DNA from: Chrysomallon squamiferum | Taxonomy: Eukaryota; Mollusca; Gastropoda; Neomphalida; Peltospiridae | Direction of reading: 5' to 3' | DNA: 64,000 nt | NCBI GenBank assembly: GCA_012295275.1 | Contig: CM022665.1 | Location: forward strand, 30,868,957-30,932,956 | Part shown: positions 1 through 42,190 of the stretch, in pieces | How positions within the stretch are numbered: position 1 is the first letter of the stretch | Layout of the letters: each line of letters begins with the position of its first letter | Made by a program: the position numbers and the translations under genes | The notes under the pieces: generated by a model | The model's input: only the letters and a program-made list of their open reading frames with translations | Told to the model about the DNA's origin: nothing | The model's database searches: none

Positions 1-3212
<3,212 letters not shown>

Positions 3213-6200
3213 GAGAAAGAACATTTTTAGTTTATTTAACAGTAGTTAATATGTCTCTTGACACATCTTTATCAGTGTTTGATTTTATTTAATCATGTAG
3301 GAAAGCAAATACGTGCTATTAATTCTTATTTTGATATTATTTCTTTATAATCAAAATATACTTCACTGAAAAGTTTGAGGAGCTGATGTTTGGTATGTAA
3401 GAGATTAATAAATTATGATACAAATTGTGTTTTTAAAAACAGAAATCTTATTTCTCTGATACTAAATGTATAAGAAAGATATACACAAACATGCCACATT
3501 AAACTCATATTAAATTAGAATCAATATTTAAAAAAATAATGTTGAAGTGATTAAATTGTGGATCTTAACATTGTCAAACATTGTGATTAAAATGATTTTG
3601 TTTAATTTTCTCTCACTGTATCATGCTTTTAGTGACATCCTTATATGACTGATATTGTTGGAAGGTGCCATATTGCATTTTTTTATTTTACATAAACAAT
3701 TTTATCTAATAGTTTTTTAATTATTAAATTTATTATTAATTTTTTTAATTAATAACTGAGCCATACTCTACTAAAGGTTTTTGTTGATATTTATATAAAT
3801 TTACGGTTCAAAATATTATAACGTGAGTATATCCATTCTCCATTTTTGTTGTTATTTAGTTTTGACAAAGCAAAAACATCCTCATTAGACAAGGTAACCA
3901 TAAGTGCACTGAATAAGAAATAAAATTCTCCGCATCTCCTTGAAATTAGCTTGATAAATTTGTTTTTTAAAAAGAATTACTATTATTATTATTTTAAAGT
4001 TTAATTACTCTCTTGCAGATGACTTCGACATAAATAATAAAAGGGAAAAAAGAGAAAGATAAGAATTAATAATTTTTATAAGTAAAAAATATGTTTTGGT
4101 CACATTTGCCATATGCATTAATTAGTAATAGGACTGATCATTTGAGCATTACATTCTATTTTTTCATATACATTAAAAAACTAAGCTAGAAGGTTTTGTA
4201 ATTTGTTGCTTTGTTGGGTTTTACAGATTTAGTTTTTATGTTACTCTGGCAAACCACATATATAAAATAAAAGAATTTTAAGTTTGTTAATACAATTAAA
4301 ACAAATTTTAAAATAATCTTGAAGTTCCTGTAATTTGAAGAAAAAAGTTGTCTCTTTGTGATGTTGAAAACACATTCAAGTTTTATTTTAATGTCTTATT
4401 TTTTTATTCTTTTTCAGTTCTTGTCTGTTTATATGACATGGTATAAAAAAAAAAAAAATTAAAAGAGAATTAAAAGATAAAAAAAGGAAAAACATCTTAA
4501 ATCAGAGTGAACTGTTACATCTAGTCTAGTAATCATTTGCATGCACAGACAAATCAATCATTAAAACTCATATCACCTATATTTATTAATGTACAATCAA
4601 ATAAGTTTTTATTTTCTCTTTAATTGTTTTCTATTTCATTTTTACTATAAATCTTTTTTATTTTTATTTTGCTTTTTAAATTTTTATATGTACAAAACAT
4701 TGCTTTGCTTGACTGATCAAACTTGCAGCTACAAGATACTCACCTTATTAAAAGAATTTTATGCTTTGCGAGCTCAGCTATTATTATTAGCCGTCCATAT
4801 TTTACTGCTGATAGGAAGTCAGAACAACATCCTCAATGTTTTGGGTTTTTGTTTTGAGTTTTTTTTTTTTTTTTTTGATTTTAATTTTAATTTCTCTGGA
4901 AAATCTCCCACCATTTATTATTTTAACTTTATTTATTCTTTTAAAGTGTACCTGTGGCAGTAAAACTAACAGTTTAAATATTTTGATTATTGAATTTGTT
5001 TCTAGTAATTAATTTTTGACTAATTACAAAATACGTTAATAAAAATTAATAAGAAACCTGTGAGGATATGTGATTGATGACATTTTTCTCCCTTTTTACA
5101 AACAGAAATGATAAAAATATCTTTGTTAGACTGAGTATACATTAACTTTGAAATTACTTACTCTGTAATGTTTTGGAAAAGAATATTTGAGTTTTAGGAA
5201 ATAACAAAAAAAGAGAAAATGCATTCTGCTTGGCTAGTATTTTATGGTTAGGTTTTAACAAATGTTTATATGACTGTTTGGAAGTGGACATTACATAATT
5301 TTTTAGACTGTTTGTTTGTACAACCAAAGGTATACACTTTAATTGTGTGGAAGTATTTGGTACTGTTGTGCCGTTCTTACTGTGATATTTTGTTGTTGAT
5401 GTTAAATATTACCCAGTCCTTGTAAAATTACCTAGCAGAAAGATATACATATACTTTTCATCTGTGTACAATATGTTTCAGTTTCACCTTTGTTTTATGA
5501 TACAGGTAAGTTTGAAAAGTTTAAAAGTGAAAAAAAAGAAATGAAAAAAGAATAGATAATTAATACAGTAACATAAGTGATTTTGAAAGAAAACAATTAT
5601 TAATATATAATTTATTTACTGTAGAGAATTAAATTATCAAAAATGTTTAAATGAGATTAGAAAATGTACTTTCTACTGGGCATGTACAAACAGGGCCTTT
5701 TATTAATTTATATTTGTAGTTTTTATAGAATCTCTTATATGTTTTTGTCTGTACATACATATATATGTATGTATGTATGTATATGTATGTATGCTTATCA
5801 ACTTTTTTATGTGCATGTGCTTATGAAATGTACTGTTATGTTGACACCAAGTGGATTTTAAAAATATTGGGCCAGTAAATTCAAAATAAATAAATAAATA
5901 AGTAAATAAGTGTTTTAGTATCTGTAATATAAACATTAAAAATAACAAATAGAAATTGCATTCTATGATGAAATTTCCTTCTATAAAATATATATGTGTG
6001 TGTGTGTGCTACATTAGCATGCATTGAAGATAGAAAGTTATACTGAAATAACATTATATCAGATATGCTCATTTATAACATACAAATACATTTTGTATAT
6101 TTCCAAATTAAGTTATTCCTGGAGACTAATCTGTGGTAATTTTAAAATATAATGATAATTTAACAAACACTGATGGGTCAAATAATGTTTTCTCTTCATT

Positions 6201-9200
6201 CGTGACATTCAATAAAACTTACAAATAACTCAAGTTCCTATGTTCTTTTGTTGTATCACATTGCATTAAACATTTCATTAAAATAATAATAATAATAATA
6301 ATAATAAAATACTGACATCACATTCTTATTATACATTATCATTAACAAAGATTGGTTTTAAGTTGCAAATAAAACTGATCCTTTTGAAGTGTACAAAATG
6401 TATTTATCACTAAATGCACACTTTAACAAAGTACTTGGATTTTTATCATGCAATTTTGTTTTGTTTTTTTTAAAGCAGAAATGAAATATTATCTATAGAC
6501 ATTAAAATTTATATAGGGTCCAAATAAGATGTATCAATTTTTTGTCTTTGTTATGTGTATATATGGTAATGAAAAAATACCTGCATTCTTAAAACTTTTT
6601 ATGCTTTTTTAAAAATTTATTATTTCATGAATGTATTTTTTTTTTTTTTTTTAAACTTTAGCTTATTGTATTAACACAAAATGTTTTGGGATGTTAATTT
6701 AAAAGAATTGTACATTTTTATTTTATTTAAAGCACTATTTTTTGTTAGTGGATTGATAAATTTAATATTTAAAGCTAAATACACTGTGTGTAATATAAGT
6801 GTATATGTCATACATAATAGTCGTATTGTCATTTCGCTCTGCTGTTTTTATGTGACAGTTACATAACATGAAATTGTGAACTACTGAACTTCAGAAATAT
6901 AAAATATTAACTAAAAATACTGAACATATCTGCTTCTGATATTATCTGTTAATTCTCTATTATTAAAAATAAAAACCTAAGCTGATTTCAGAGTGAGTTA
7001 ACTTGACCATTACTGTGGTGAATATAGCTAGAGATGACTTTCATTGTAAAGAAAATTATGTTAGTCAATAAAAATAGGTGGTGCCATTAGGATGCAGTTT
7101 CCCTATCATATGCAAATAATTAAAAAAAAATAGTTGGAAAGAAAAACGTATACGGTTACGGAAAGGATGTGATTGTGCATTTTAAATTCATACATGTTAC
7201 CTTTGAATTATCAATATGTATTCTGAATACAAAAGTGGAGATATTATTTTTAAAATTTTAAGAATGCTTTACTTGTATTTTGGAAAAGATCAGATGTCAT
7301 TTATTTACAGAATAAAGTAATTTTCTCTTTTGTTTCATTTGTTTAATTTATTATTTGAACTAAAACTATCCATTTTAACTACTGAATAGCTGATAATTAT
7401 TTTTCTCTTCTTTACTGTTCATTTGGCTATTAGAGAACAAATTCTGTCTCTGAAATCTTTGAATTTTAATGGAACAATAATAAAATACGTACATTTCAAA
7501 AACAAGAACTAAAAATAAAAAACCAAATTCAGATACCTCATTAAGCTATTTATATATTTTTACTGATTTATAAACTTACTTTGATATGATGAGATATTTT
7601 AATCTTTTGATAAGCTTTAGTGACAGCTATAATGGTCATGATTTTGACTTATTCTGTTAAGAAAGAATATCTGGTGTATCATGTTTGCCTTCTTGGTAGT
7701 GAAGGATTATTTTATTATTTTATTTTTTTGAAAGCTTTTGCTCACATTAAAACCTATTTCTACACTGCATTTCAGAAACTTCTATGAAAATTAAAAACAA
7801 ACTTCGTAATAATTTTTGTAAATTTTATTTTTGTTAGAAAACAAATCACAGGGCAATCACAGCCCATTGCACAATCAAAAAAATACTGCACATTATCAAA
7901 TTAAACAAAACAGCATCCAGCAGTTAGTTAAAATTCTACAATGTATTATATGATTCACATATAACAATCATCTAACGGATTTAAAAATTAATTAAAATAT
8001 ACATATTAATTAATAAAGAAAAAAGTTAATTCCATGAAACTGGAATGAGGACATTGTGTCATGCTTTATAAAATCTGATGATTTAAATTATGAATTTATA
8101 TCCCAAACATTTAAAAAAAAAAAAAAAATTATTTGTAAATTTGAAGGAAAAAAAATATTTTATTTATTTATTTAATTTAACAAAAGTTTTAATATATAAA
8201 TATCCAATATACAAAGTATTTTCATTGAAGTTAATGTTTTTAATCGTGATTACTGTAATTTTAAAATGTACCAATGAGTATTGATACATCATATTTCCTG
8301 CAGTCAGCAACATTATGAACATTGCAATTTTTGTTTCTTTGATACAACATGTCAACAGTTTACTGATGAAAATAGATTAATGGTTACATTGCTGTAATAA
8401 TAGCATCTGATATAATCTTCTTATGTTTTTACTGTTATTAAAATACATTTTTGGTTAAATTTATTGTTATTTATTACTTTTATTTTCCTTATAGCTTTTT
8501 CTTCATTGCATGAATTGCTCTGTTGATTCCTTATCAATACATTTATTCTGAAACCAAAACTCTGAGACTGATATTCATAATAAAATAAAGTATATAAAAT
8601 GTTAGTTTTAAAATATACAAGATTTTCTAGCCACCACTGTTAAAGATTAAAAATTATGAGATCTCCATGTAATGTGGAATAAAGTTAAAATTTTGGACAC
8701 AAAACCCCAAAATACAAATATGAAATTAGATGCTTTAAAATTAAATAACCATTGTTTTCTTGATGAATATTAATTTTTTCATTTTGTATTTTATTTTAAA
8801 TAATGTAAATTCAAAAAAAAAAAAAAAAAAAAAAATGATATATAAACAATCCAATAATTATGAATTAATTTAAATGTAACATGAGGTATTTTTAGCTTTT
8901 TCTAGTGACAACAAAAATTATCAAATGCCCTTTTCAGATTATTTTAAAATAAGTCCTATTTAGATGGGCCAGTAAAAATGGCAGGAGTTTCATTTCTCAT
9001 ATTATTATTGTACAAAAACAATGCTAAAGAAAAGATGAATATGATAATAATGTTGAGATGTCATTAAACATCAGTCAACACTGAAAATAACAGAAGAATA
9101 ATTCTTGAAGATCCATTTCATGTTAATGTTGAAAAAAAAAAATCTCAGAAAGTTTGTATCTGTCCAGATATCAAACCGAGAAGTTGCAAACCAAAATTTA

Positions 9201-9910
9201 AAATTTAATAAACATTTATTACAATATCAAAAATGTTAATATTTAAAAAAAAAAAAAAAAAAAAACCTGGTCTTAATTATACAATTTTCATCTGTCAACA
9301 GTTCTATCTTTTTCTTATCTAGATAAATTGTACAGCTCTTTATACAGTATTAAAAAAAAAATAATTTAAAAAATTTGAATTTTGAATTTTTATCTCAACA
9401 TACATCTGCAATTCAATCCTAAATTTAACTTTGATGTCAGAAAGTTAAAATATTTTATTATACTAAATATTCATTCTTTCTTTCATTTATTCATTCCTGA
9501 AACATTAATGTTCAAAATTCAGTCACAAAAGCAGTATTTGTAGACTAAAGTCAAACAGTCAGCCAGGTTAATGTGGCAGCTGCAACAGTACAATATGAAA
9601 TAAAATCAGAAAACATTTATGTGATAGTTTGACTAGAGCTTAGTACATTGCAAAAGAAGAAATACACAATGACAACCAACAGTTTTATACAGTGAATTTT
9701 AAAACATCATACACATTTAGATTACCCTGTGACATAGAAATATTAAGTAGAGAGAGGTGAAAAAATTAAAACATCAGAGTTAACCAAGCATATAAATAAA
9801 TATGAACAAGGTGAGTTTTATTCTTAATAGGAAAAACATACCAAGATTTTTATTTAAAAAAATAGTTATTGATAATGTTAATAGATGAAATGATTGTCTG
9901 ATAACCACTG

Positions 9911-9945
<35 letters not shown>

Positions 9946-10149
9946 TAACATCTGGGATAAATTAGATTTTTGTTTTGATTTTAAAAGTGTATGTATGTAT
10001 AATATATATATATAATTTCCAAATTACAACAATTATTATTATATGAAAGAATATATCACTGTAACAAAATTAATTCACTGATCATGTCCTTTCAGAAAAC
10101 CATTAAAATTATTATTTATTGTAAATTAAAAAACCACAGAAGTAAATAG

Positions 10150-10186
<37 letters not shown>

Positions 10187-13100
10187 AATTAAAAAAAAAA
10201 AATAATAATAATAATAATCAAAAAAACAAAACTCCACTAAAGTTATGATTAAAAACAGGTATTAATTTTCATTTAATCTCCATGTGAAATAATTGTCTGT
10301 TAAAATTTCAAACTCCAATGACAAATTCTAAGCATGAGCATATTACTAATATTTTTCTATCTGTAATGAGCAAACTATCTAATCTATATAATGTTACATT
10401 ATAATAACAATAATAATAAAGAAAATAATATTAATTTTTCTATCAACAATACACTTACATTCATAATTATCACTAGTCATTAATGAAGATAAATGATTAT
10501 AATATATAATCACTGTGTATGAATTAAATATATACAGTTTTACTACTAATCTTTTTTTAATAAAATTAAAATAAAACAAATGTATTAAATAACTGATTGA
10601 TTATATTAACATATAATAAAATTTATATTTTATAAAATAATTGTATGTATATTTTTATGATTAAGAAATTAAAAAAGACAAATTAATTAATATATGTAAG
10701 TTAAAATAAATATGGGACTAAGCATTTAATAAAAAATATACTGACACCAGTGTTATATAGCTAAAATAAAGCTTCAACACTGGACAACAAGCACCTGAAT
10801 AAATAACAAATTAACCTGTGATTGAAATAAAAACTCCAAATAATTAAACTAACAGGTAAGTATACTGTTTTAAACGTTTGACTTAAAATATATCTATGCA
10901 TGCATTAGCAACACCCCTCCAAATACAATAAGATAAAATGACTTCCTAAAAAAAGTTTTTTTTTTTTTACATATAATAGTAGTTTCTTGGGTATATACAT
11001 CCCTATATATTTTACACCAGTAATCAAAAAATTGTAACACAAATTAAAATGTTTATGTAAGAAAAAAAACAAAAACATTATGTAACTAATGTAAATGCAA
11101 AAACCCAAATTCTTGACTCTTCTAAATCTTAATTCTTTCCCTCACATTACATGAAAATAGTAAGAAAGTGAAAATACTTATTTTTAAAGAAAGCAACATG
11201 TACACCCTACTATTCTACAATCTTAATGTAAGTTAAAATATAAACAAATTTAGAAAATGTTTTTTTTACTAGTATTAGTATTTATTAGCAGAGTTAAAAG
11301 TAAGGTGATGTTTAGCAGTGAGCTTACAACTTAACATTCTCTAGGTGAGATCAACAGAGCAAGAAAGATCAAGGCACACAAATGAAATCAACTGAAGTAA
11401 TTATACTCATTGCTGGGGGACTCTATATATATATCAAAAAAACAAAAAAACAAAAATAATTTCCTAATTATTACAAAATGAATAAAAAATAATGAGAAGA
11501 TATTGGTATTTCTGTTTAAAATTTTGTTAAAATAAAAAGTACAAATCATACACCTCTGCATTCCTCACAATCAAAGCTATATACAAAAAAAAAAAAAAAA
11601 GGGAAGAAATTCTGTAAGTAGGCACTAGTAAAATAAATCACAGCATTTTTTGATTACCAAATTTTTGGACTAATTTCTATTTATAATAATGAAGACAAAG
11701 ATGTATCTGAATGTGAATATGATTGTATTGTCTTTTTTCTCCTTTTAATTTCTAAATATATTTTATTATGAACTGTATTTTTAAAAATATTACACACTAT
11801 CACATTTCAAGATTCATTATAAATCCATTTTGAGGATTCAGTTAAAGGGACAACATAATTTCAACATTAAATATATATATAAAGTAAAATTTAAACATCT
11901 TTCCAACACCATAACTCTTAAATCAAGATTCTGATTCTCAGTGCCATTTTATAATTAGCAAAATGATTCACATTTTCACTGTTAACAGAATAGAAAATGG
12001 AAGACAGAAACAACTCCAGTAAGTCATTCCTACATACAACATTCATATGTCAACTTTTTATATAATTGATCTGAATGTTCAGATAACAACCCTCTCTGAT
12101 CTGATCATGTTTTTGGTCTAAGTCATACCAGTAAACACACTATTATTATTTTACATAATTACAACAACAGTTTTTGTAGAAAGTAACACAAATTATAGGT
12201 AAATCAGTGAATGAAACACTGGTAATTACCTTTAGAAAATTACTTAAATAGACAAATATCTTGCTTTTGCTGTAACTAACATCAACATATAGGTGTCTGT
12301 AAGTATGTTTGTAATGTTGTTGTAGATACTTCAGTATATAAACATCTCATTTTTGTAAAGTTACACACACAAAAGAAGAGAAACACAAAATATTACACAT
12401 CTCACTGTATACAGTTAACAAGAAAACATCTGTTAAAATTATAGCAGATTTAATACTGAGGCTTGTACTATTTTACATGTGGAAACAAAGAAAATATAAA
12501 GCAAATGATTTATCAAAAACTGATAATTCTTTTTGGTGTTGAGGATTTCTTTTTAAAAATATTTCTTAATTTTGCTTTTTTAAAAGATAAAATTATATTA
12601 ATTTTTTCTTTTCTTAAATTTGTGCAAATGTGGAAACAAATATTTCACTATTTTTGTTATGTTCTAATATAGAACAAAGAACTATATTGAAATCAACAAT
12701 GTGGTTTGTGATACTAGTGTTATTCAAACATCAATCTTTTAACATAAGAAACACTGTAATATTATGGATATTTTTAAAAATAATGTTACATTTTTAAAAT
12801 AAACTAAACTTTCTTCTTTACTATCAGTATTATTATTTTATTTCCTTTTTATTTTATTTTATTCATTTATTTTTAAACTAAACATGCTTTTAAACAATGG
12901 TTTTAATTATGTAATACTTCTTGCCTTATTACTAAGATATTTAAATTGAATATTATCATAAACCACTTGACAAATGTAAACATTTTATATATGAAATGTT
13001 TATTGACAAGACTTAAATCTATAATAATAAACTTTATTACTTTATTTCTATTGCTTAATTATCATTATATATATATATTTTTTTAATTTGTTTCAACATG

Positions 13101-13798
13101 AAATGTGTCTATGAAAAACCTGAATAAAATAAAATGTGATTATCACATCCATTACAGAATTCAAAATGACATATGTTATTGAACTAATATTATTGTGACT
13201 AGAAACTATAGAATTAAAATGATTAAAGCCATAAACTTTGTTGTGCACTTTTAACTTTCTGTATGTGTAAGGATGTATATCTTGAAACAATATGTTAAGA
13301 ATGTATATCCAAGAATATATGCATACATAAATACACAAGGACACATATACTCTGTAAAGAACATTTAGAATGAAGGATTTAGATCAAGAGCACTGGTTTT
13401 GTAAATGAAACAGACAATATGATAAAATATAAGATAATAAAAAAAAAAATACAAATACCAATAACATGATAAAATACAAGATAAAAAAAATATTTGTGAC
13501 TTTATTATTATTTTAAGTATCTTCATTCCAAAAGTACTTTACTTCATGCATGATTCAGTTTTTCCTTTTCTCGTTGTATTTTAAATTTTAAAAACAGAAA
13601 AAAATGTTAAGCTGTAATCTAAAAACTAAATTTGACATCAGGAAGACTTGTAATCTCACCTCTAAGTAACATAATATCCATCACAGAATTTCTAATCATT
13701 TCAACTACTTGAGCAATTAATGCACTACTGTAGCAAATTTCTAATAATTTAACTGTAATATATAATTTATATAAAGACTGCATTGTTTGTAAAAATGA
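3213..13798. other. Convergent intergenic region / 3' UTRs of PCNX4 and GALNT2
   Basis: No coding signal is visible. It is very AT-rich with many homopolymer tracts, for example poly-A at about 8818-8834, 9914-9942 and 10151-10184. Short (AAT)n, TATG and TA repeats occur near 5760-5790, 6285-6306 and 10002-10014. The two flanking genes point toward each other, so both 3' UTRs must lie here. Their ends cannot be fixed. TTTATT at 13501-13506 is an AATAAA on the GALNT2 strand, about 295 nt past its stop codon. Confidence 0.7.
3407..3412 (+). terminator. Candidate polyadenylation signal of PCNX4
   Basis: AATAAA lies 195 nt after the stop codon. Another candidate is at 3919-3924. The region is so AT-rich that the hexamer occurs often by chance, so the choice is tentative. 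Confidence 0.25.
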
Positions 13799-37489
<23,691 letters not shown>

Positions 37490-37640
37490 CGGCAGACTTG
37501 ACTTGTGTGGCCAAAAACCGACATCCCACAGACAAGGGAGCAGTTATTGTAAACGTCTTGAGTAGATTCTGTAGCCTGCGAAAAGCGGTACAGTTGAAGG
37601 GGGAAAGAAATTTAAAGAGGCACATTTGGTAAATCAATCA
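37490..37640 (-). promoter_or_regulatory. Presumed GALNT2 5' UTR / proximal promoter
   Basis: The sequence just upstream of the start codon is richer in CpG and less repetitive than its surroundings. No clear TATA box is seen. The transcription start cannot be placed. Confidence 0.3.
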
Positions 37641-38884
37641 ACTCTCGCTCTTCTTAAATTAATTGTAGTACAGAGTATTGAATGCTTCGCAAACTAATTA
37701 TACGACTTTAAAATTAAATATATAAACTTAATAAAATAAAAATTTAAATAAATATAAATATATTAGTTGATGACAAAATAAAAATAAATAAATAAAGTTA
37801 TTTAAAAAAGCTACTTAAAAAGAAAGTAAAAAACCACGTGTTATATGTTAACTTTTTATATACAGAAGGAGCATGCATTACATCAGTCCCTTCATTATAT
37901 TTTCTTTTATCCATCATTTTCGAAAATAACACAAAAATTAATTAATACGCTGACAAAAGGCGTGTAGTGGTACCCCTCACCACGTTTTCCTTTGCAATAA
38001 TTATTAGATTTTAAAACGCTGGGAAAGATTTCAAATATAATTCTAACAGATAGGGTGTCTAAAAGAATTATATTAACTTTCACATAAATAAAACGGTAAC
38101 TTGCCGCTGTAAGTTTCATCTTTGGACAGTCACAAAATACTTTTGTTATTTTTGTTGTTTTGTTATTGTTGTCATTCCCTAGTTTAAATATTTGATCATG
38201 ACAAGGTCAGGGTATATTTTATCATAGCCTCTTCTCTCTTGGGCATACATACGCTCGCGGTTATACACACTCGCACACGCGCGCGCACACACGCACATAC
38301 ATTAACACAACATTCCTTTCACAAGACAGCAGAGCAGACCAAAAAGAATAAAAGTGATTCACTTAATTATAGCAACAGAGGTAAAGTTAAAATTATGAAT
38401 ACATTTTCATAAATGTATACAATTAGTCTTTAAATTATTCATTTGTGATAATAATGATGATAATGATGATGATAATAATATGGATTGTAATGGCCATTAT
38501 AAAATTCCGCGAAAGACTGAGTTACTGTTAAACTACTATTATTTTCCCTGAATACATTGCGTTCGAGTATGTAAAATTTTATTACTACATTACTGTTCAG
38601 ATTTGTCTGTCAGCAGAATGTGAATGTCAGTTATAATTATAATAAATCTTCATACAAGGTGTCATATTTATCTTTTTATTGCATATTAATTTTCATTTTA
38701 AATTTAGCATGCGCGCGCATTCTGGGGAAAACGAATTTATCTCGGGAGAGCTTAATTAAGAATATGTAAATTAGAAATATATGTTTACAAATGTGTACTA
38801 TGCATAATTTTATATGAATGCATTTACGAATGCTTTTCTGTTTAAACATATGTATATCTCTTCAGTATGTATATTTTTTTATCA

Positions 38885-38886
<2 letters not shown>

Positions 38887-38935
<49 letters not shown>
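38887..38935 (+). repeat. (AAT)n microsatellite
   Basis: About 16 uninterrupted units, continuing as broken AAT/AAAT text to about 38960. Confidence 0.95.
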
Positions 38936-38939
<4 letters not shown>

Positions 38940-39461
38940 TAATAATAATAATTAAATAATTAAATAAACAAATATAAAAAAAAAAATTAAGCACTGGTAA
39001 GTAAACTTTGAAATAAAACAATTTTATCTTTCCTTTGTTTATCGTGTGTATGTATTTAGAAACTAACAAATGTGTGCCTGTATGTGTGCGTGCATGTGTG
39101 TTGGCGTGTATGTATGTATGTGTGAGTGCATGTACGTATTTTTGTATTCTTTTTCTATGTTTATGGTTGTATGTATGTATGCACGTGTATTAATATTTAC
39201 GGATACATGTTTCTGGGTATCTTATGTTATATTTTTATATATGTATGTATGTATGTTGAAGGGCGATGTGGTATGGTATGTATATTTTTGTACGTATGTA
39301 CCTATTGCATGGTATGGTGTGTTATGATATATAATATATATGTATTGTATATTATGGTATGGTAATTTATATATACACGTACGTGTGTTTGTGTGTGTAT
39401 GTATGTGCGTGCGTATGTGTATATATTATGTATGTTTGTATGGTGTGTTCTTAACTACATA

Positions 39462-39464
<3 letters not shown>

Positions 39465-39505
<41 letters not shown>

Positions 39506-39578
39506 TTTATGAATGTATAATAATATGCGTGCGTGTGTGTGTGTGTGTGTGTGTGAGTGTGTGTGTGTGTGTGTGTGG
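39465..39578 (+). repeat. (TA)n and (TG)n microsatellites
   Basis: TA dinucleotides from about 39465 to 39502 and TG dinucleotides from about 39531 to 39578, separated by 28 bp. Confidence 0.95.
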
Positions 39579-40225
39579 CTTGAATATAAGCACTTGGGGT
39601 TTCTCTTTCATATTCATATACGCTTTTCCATCAGCAGTGGAAAAACAGAAATCTGTCTCATAAAAATGTTAAGGTTCGCATAAACGCGCGTTAATTCCAT
39701 GCTGCTTTACACGTAAATTAAATAAATAAAAGACAGAGGAAAATGGATGCATACGCCCGTCATACATCTGAAAGTTCAATCGCGGGGTAAAAAAAATCAT
39801 TTGCAAATGTGTTGGTGATCAGAAACCATAACTGTTCTTTTTGAGATCCGTATTGTTACAATAAAACAATCAAACTTGTCAGTTAGAAGATAAAATTCTG
39901 GTTTCTGTTTCATTAAAAATACATGTATGTCGCAAGTATCAAACACATTTAACCGTCAGGAGAAAATGGGGTGTGCATAAGATTTTCTGTAATGCCGTAT
40001 CATGTCAAGCTGTCAAGTACGGCACTGGTGAACATTTTTTGTTTTTTGCACCTGTTACTTGTGAATTTCATCCACCCGTCAATAGCAGGTGAACTTCTCT
40101 ATCTGTGATCTCAGCTCAGAGATGAGATAAAAATATAATATTAACAATTCATGTATTATTTAATATGTGTTATTATTATTAATTTTTTTAGATGTGTGCG
40201 TGTTTTTGCGCGTATGTGTGTACAT

Positions 40226-40229
<4 letters not shown>

Positions 40230-40276
<47 letters not shown>
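40230..40276 (+). repeat. (GA)n microsatellite
   Basis: An uninterrupted GA run of about 23 units, 109 bp before the large TG array. Confidence 0.95.
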
Positions 40277-40279
<3 letters not shown>

Positions 40280-40384
40280 ATTAAGAGAGTGTATATATGT
40301 AAATGTTTGTGCGTGTGTTTTGTTTCTGCCTGTAGGATGGGGGTTAATGTGTATGCGTCTGAATCTGTATTGGAATATAATATC

Positions 40385-40668
<284 letters not shown>

Positions 40669-41724
40669 CATGAATGCGTATGTGTACGTAGGCATGACAG
40701 ACTATTTTCTGAGGTGTGTATTTAACAATATGAACGTGCAGGACGTATGCTTTTAATCGACAATATTCATACGATTTGCATTTCCACTAAATTAATTATT
40801 TATGGTATATAAATATACTATTTAAAAGTATCTCTCTGACATTCATCTGATACTTTAGGAGATTTTTCCATTGCGATATATTCCTAATAATAAAACGTTT
40901 TAATTAAAAGATTTCTTCATTTGCCATTTTGTAAGCCTAGTAAACATCAGTCTGTTTCCGTTTCTCTTTGTTCTGTTTAGAAGCTTTTAATTTTCTTGGA
41001 GCAATAACATTTTTTAAACCTTTGATAAGACAAGGTAGTAGTAGTAGTAGTAATAATAGTAGATGTAATAGTAGTAGTATTAGTAATAACGATAATGATA
41101 ATAATGATGATGATGATGATAAAATTAATAATAAATATACAAATACATAAATAAACAAACAAATAAACAAACAAAAAATAATTTACTGTGTAAACAAATG
41201 CTGATCTTAAATACTATATTTTAAACTGATCTGAAAGAAAGGAAAGCAATTCAGAAGATTGTTATAATAATTACAGTACAGTTGGTAACATATGGCAGCA
41301 TCCATATGCCTTACATGGCAACAGTTACAGCAGTCACTTCCCTGTTTAAAAACATTTTGCTTGCCACAGATGTTTGTATGTTTAAAAATACTAATAACAA
41401 ATAAACAAAAGACAAAATAAAATAAATAATATTAAAAAAATTAAAAAACAAGAAAACAAGACCAAAATAAAACAAAACAAAATAAAACAAAAATAAAATA
41501 ACAATAAAAAACCCCAAAACAATTAACAAGACAAAAAGAAGTAAAAACAAAATACAAAACAAACATACAAAATCTATAGAGAAAACTCTCACATTCTGCT
41601 TGTAAATCGTAACGTAACCATCACAAAAGATTTGTTTTTAATTTTTCATTCCTTTCGGAAAAAAAAATTATTAGAAAGAAATACATACTTCTCCTTTTAG
41701 TTTTAATTTTGTTAATTTTATTGT

Positions 41725-41725
<1 letters not shown>

Positions 41726-41776
<51 letters not shown>
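41726..41776 (+). repeat. Poly-T tract of about 51 bases
   Basis: An uninterrupted T run just before the pentanucleotide array. It could be the poly-A tail of a minus-strand retrocopy, but no body is recognisable. Confidence 0.95.
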
Positions 41777-41778
<2 letters not shown>

Positions 41779-41903
41779 TGACATAACCAAACTGAATTTA
41801 ATTATTTTAATTTAATATAACTGAGTATAATTTTATCTGATTTTGGATAATTTAATTTAATTTCACTTTATTTTATTTAATTAATTTATATTTAATTAAT
41901 TTA

Positions 41904-42030
41904 GTTTAATTTAATTTAATTTAATTCAATTCAATTCAATTCAATTCAATTCAATTCAATTCAATTCAATTCAGTTAATTTAATTTAATTTAATTTAATT
42001 TAATTCAATTTAATTCAGTTTAATTTAACT
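41904..42030 (+). repeat. Pentanucleotide array (TTTAA)n / (TTCAA)n
   Basis: About 25 units. A block of (TTCAA)n sits inside flanking (TTTAA)n. Confidence 0.9.
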
Positions 42031-42152
42031 TGAATTTGTTTTTAAAAGTAAATTATAGTAATTCTGTAACAGTAAAATAAACCTTATCCTTCAGTCCATT
42101 TATTTTTGAGTCTGCTGAAGGGTCCAAATGGGATATAATCAAAAAAAAAAAA

Positions 42153-42190
<38 letters not shown>

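Noticed and set aside
4589-4963. 124-codon plus-strand frame after PCNX4
   Set aside because: Phe-rich composition is typical of T-rich noncoding DNA; it lies in the probable 3' UTR or intergenic region.
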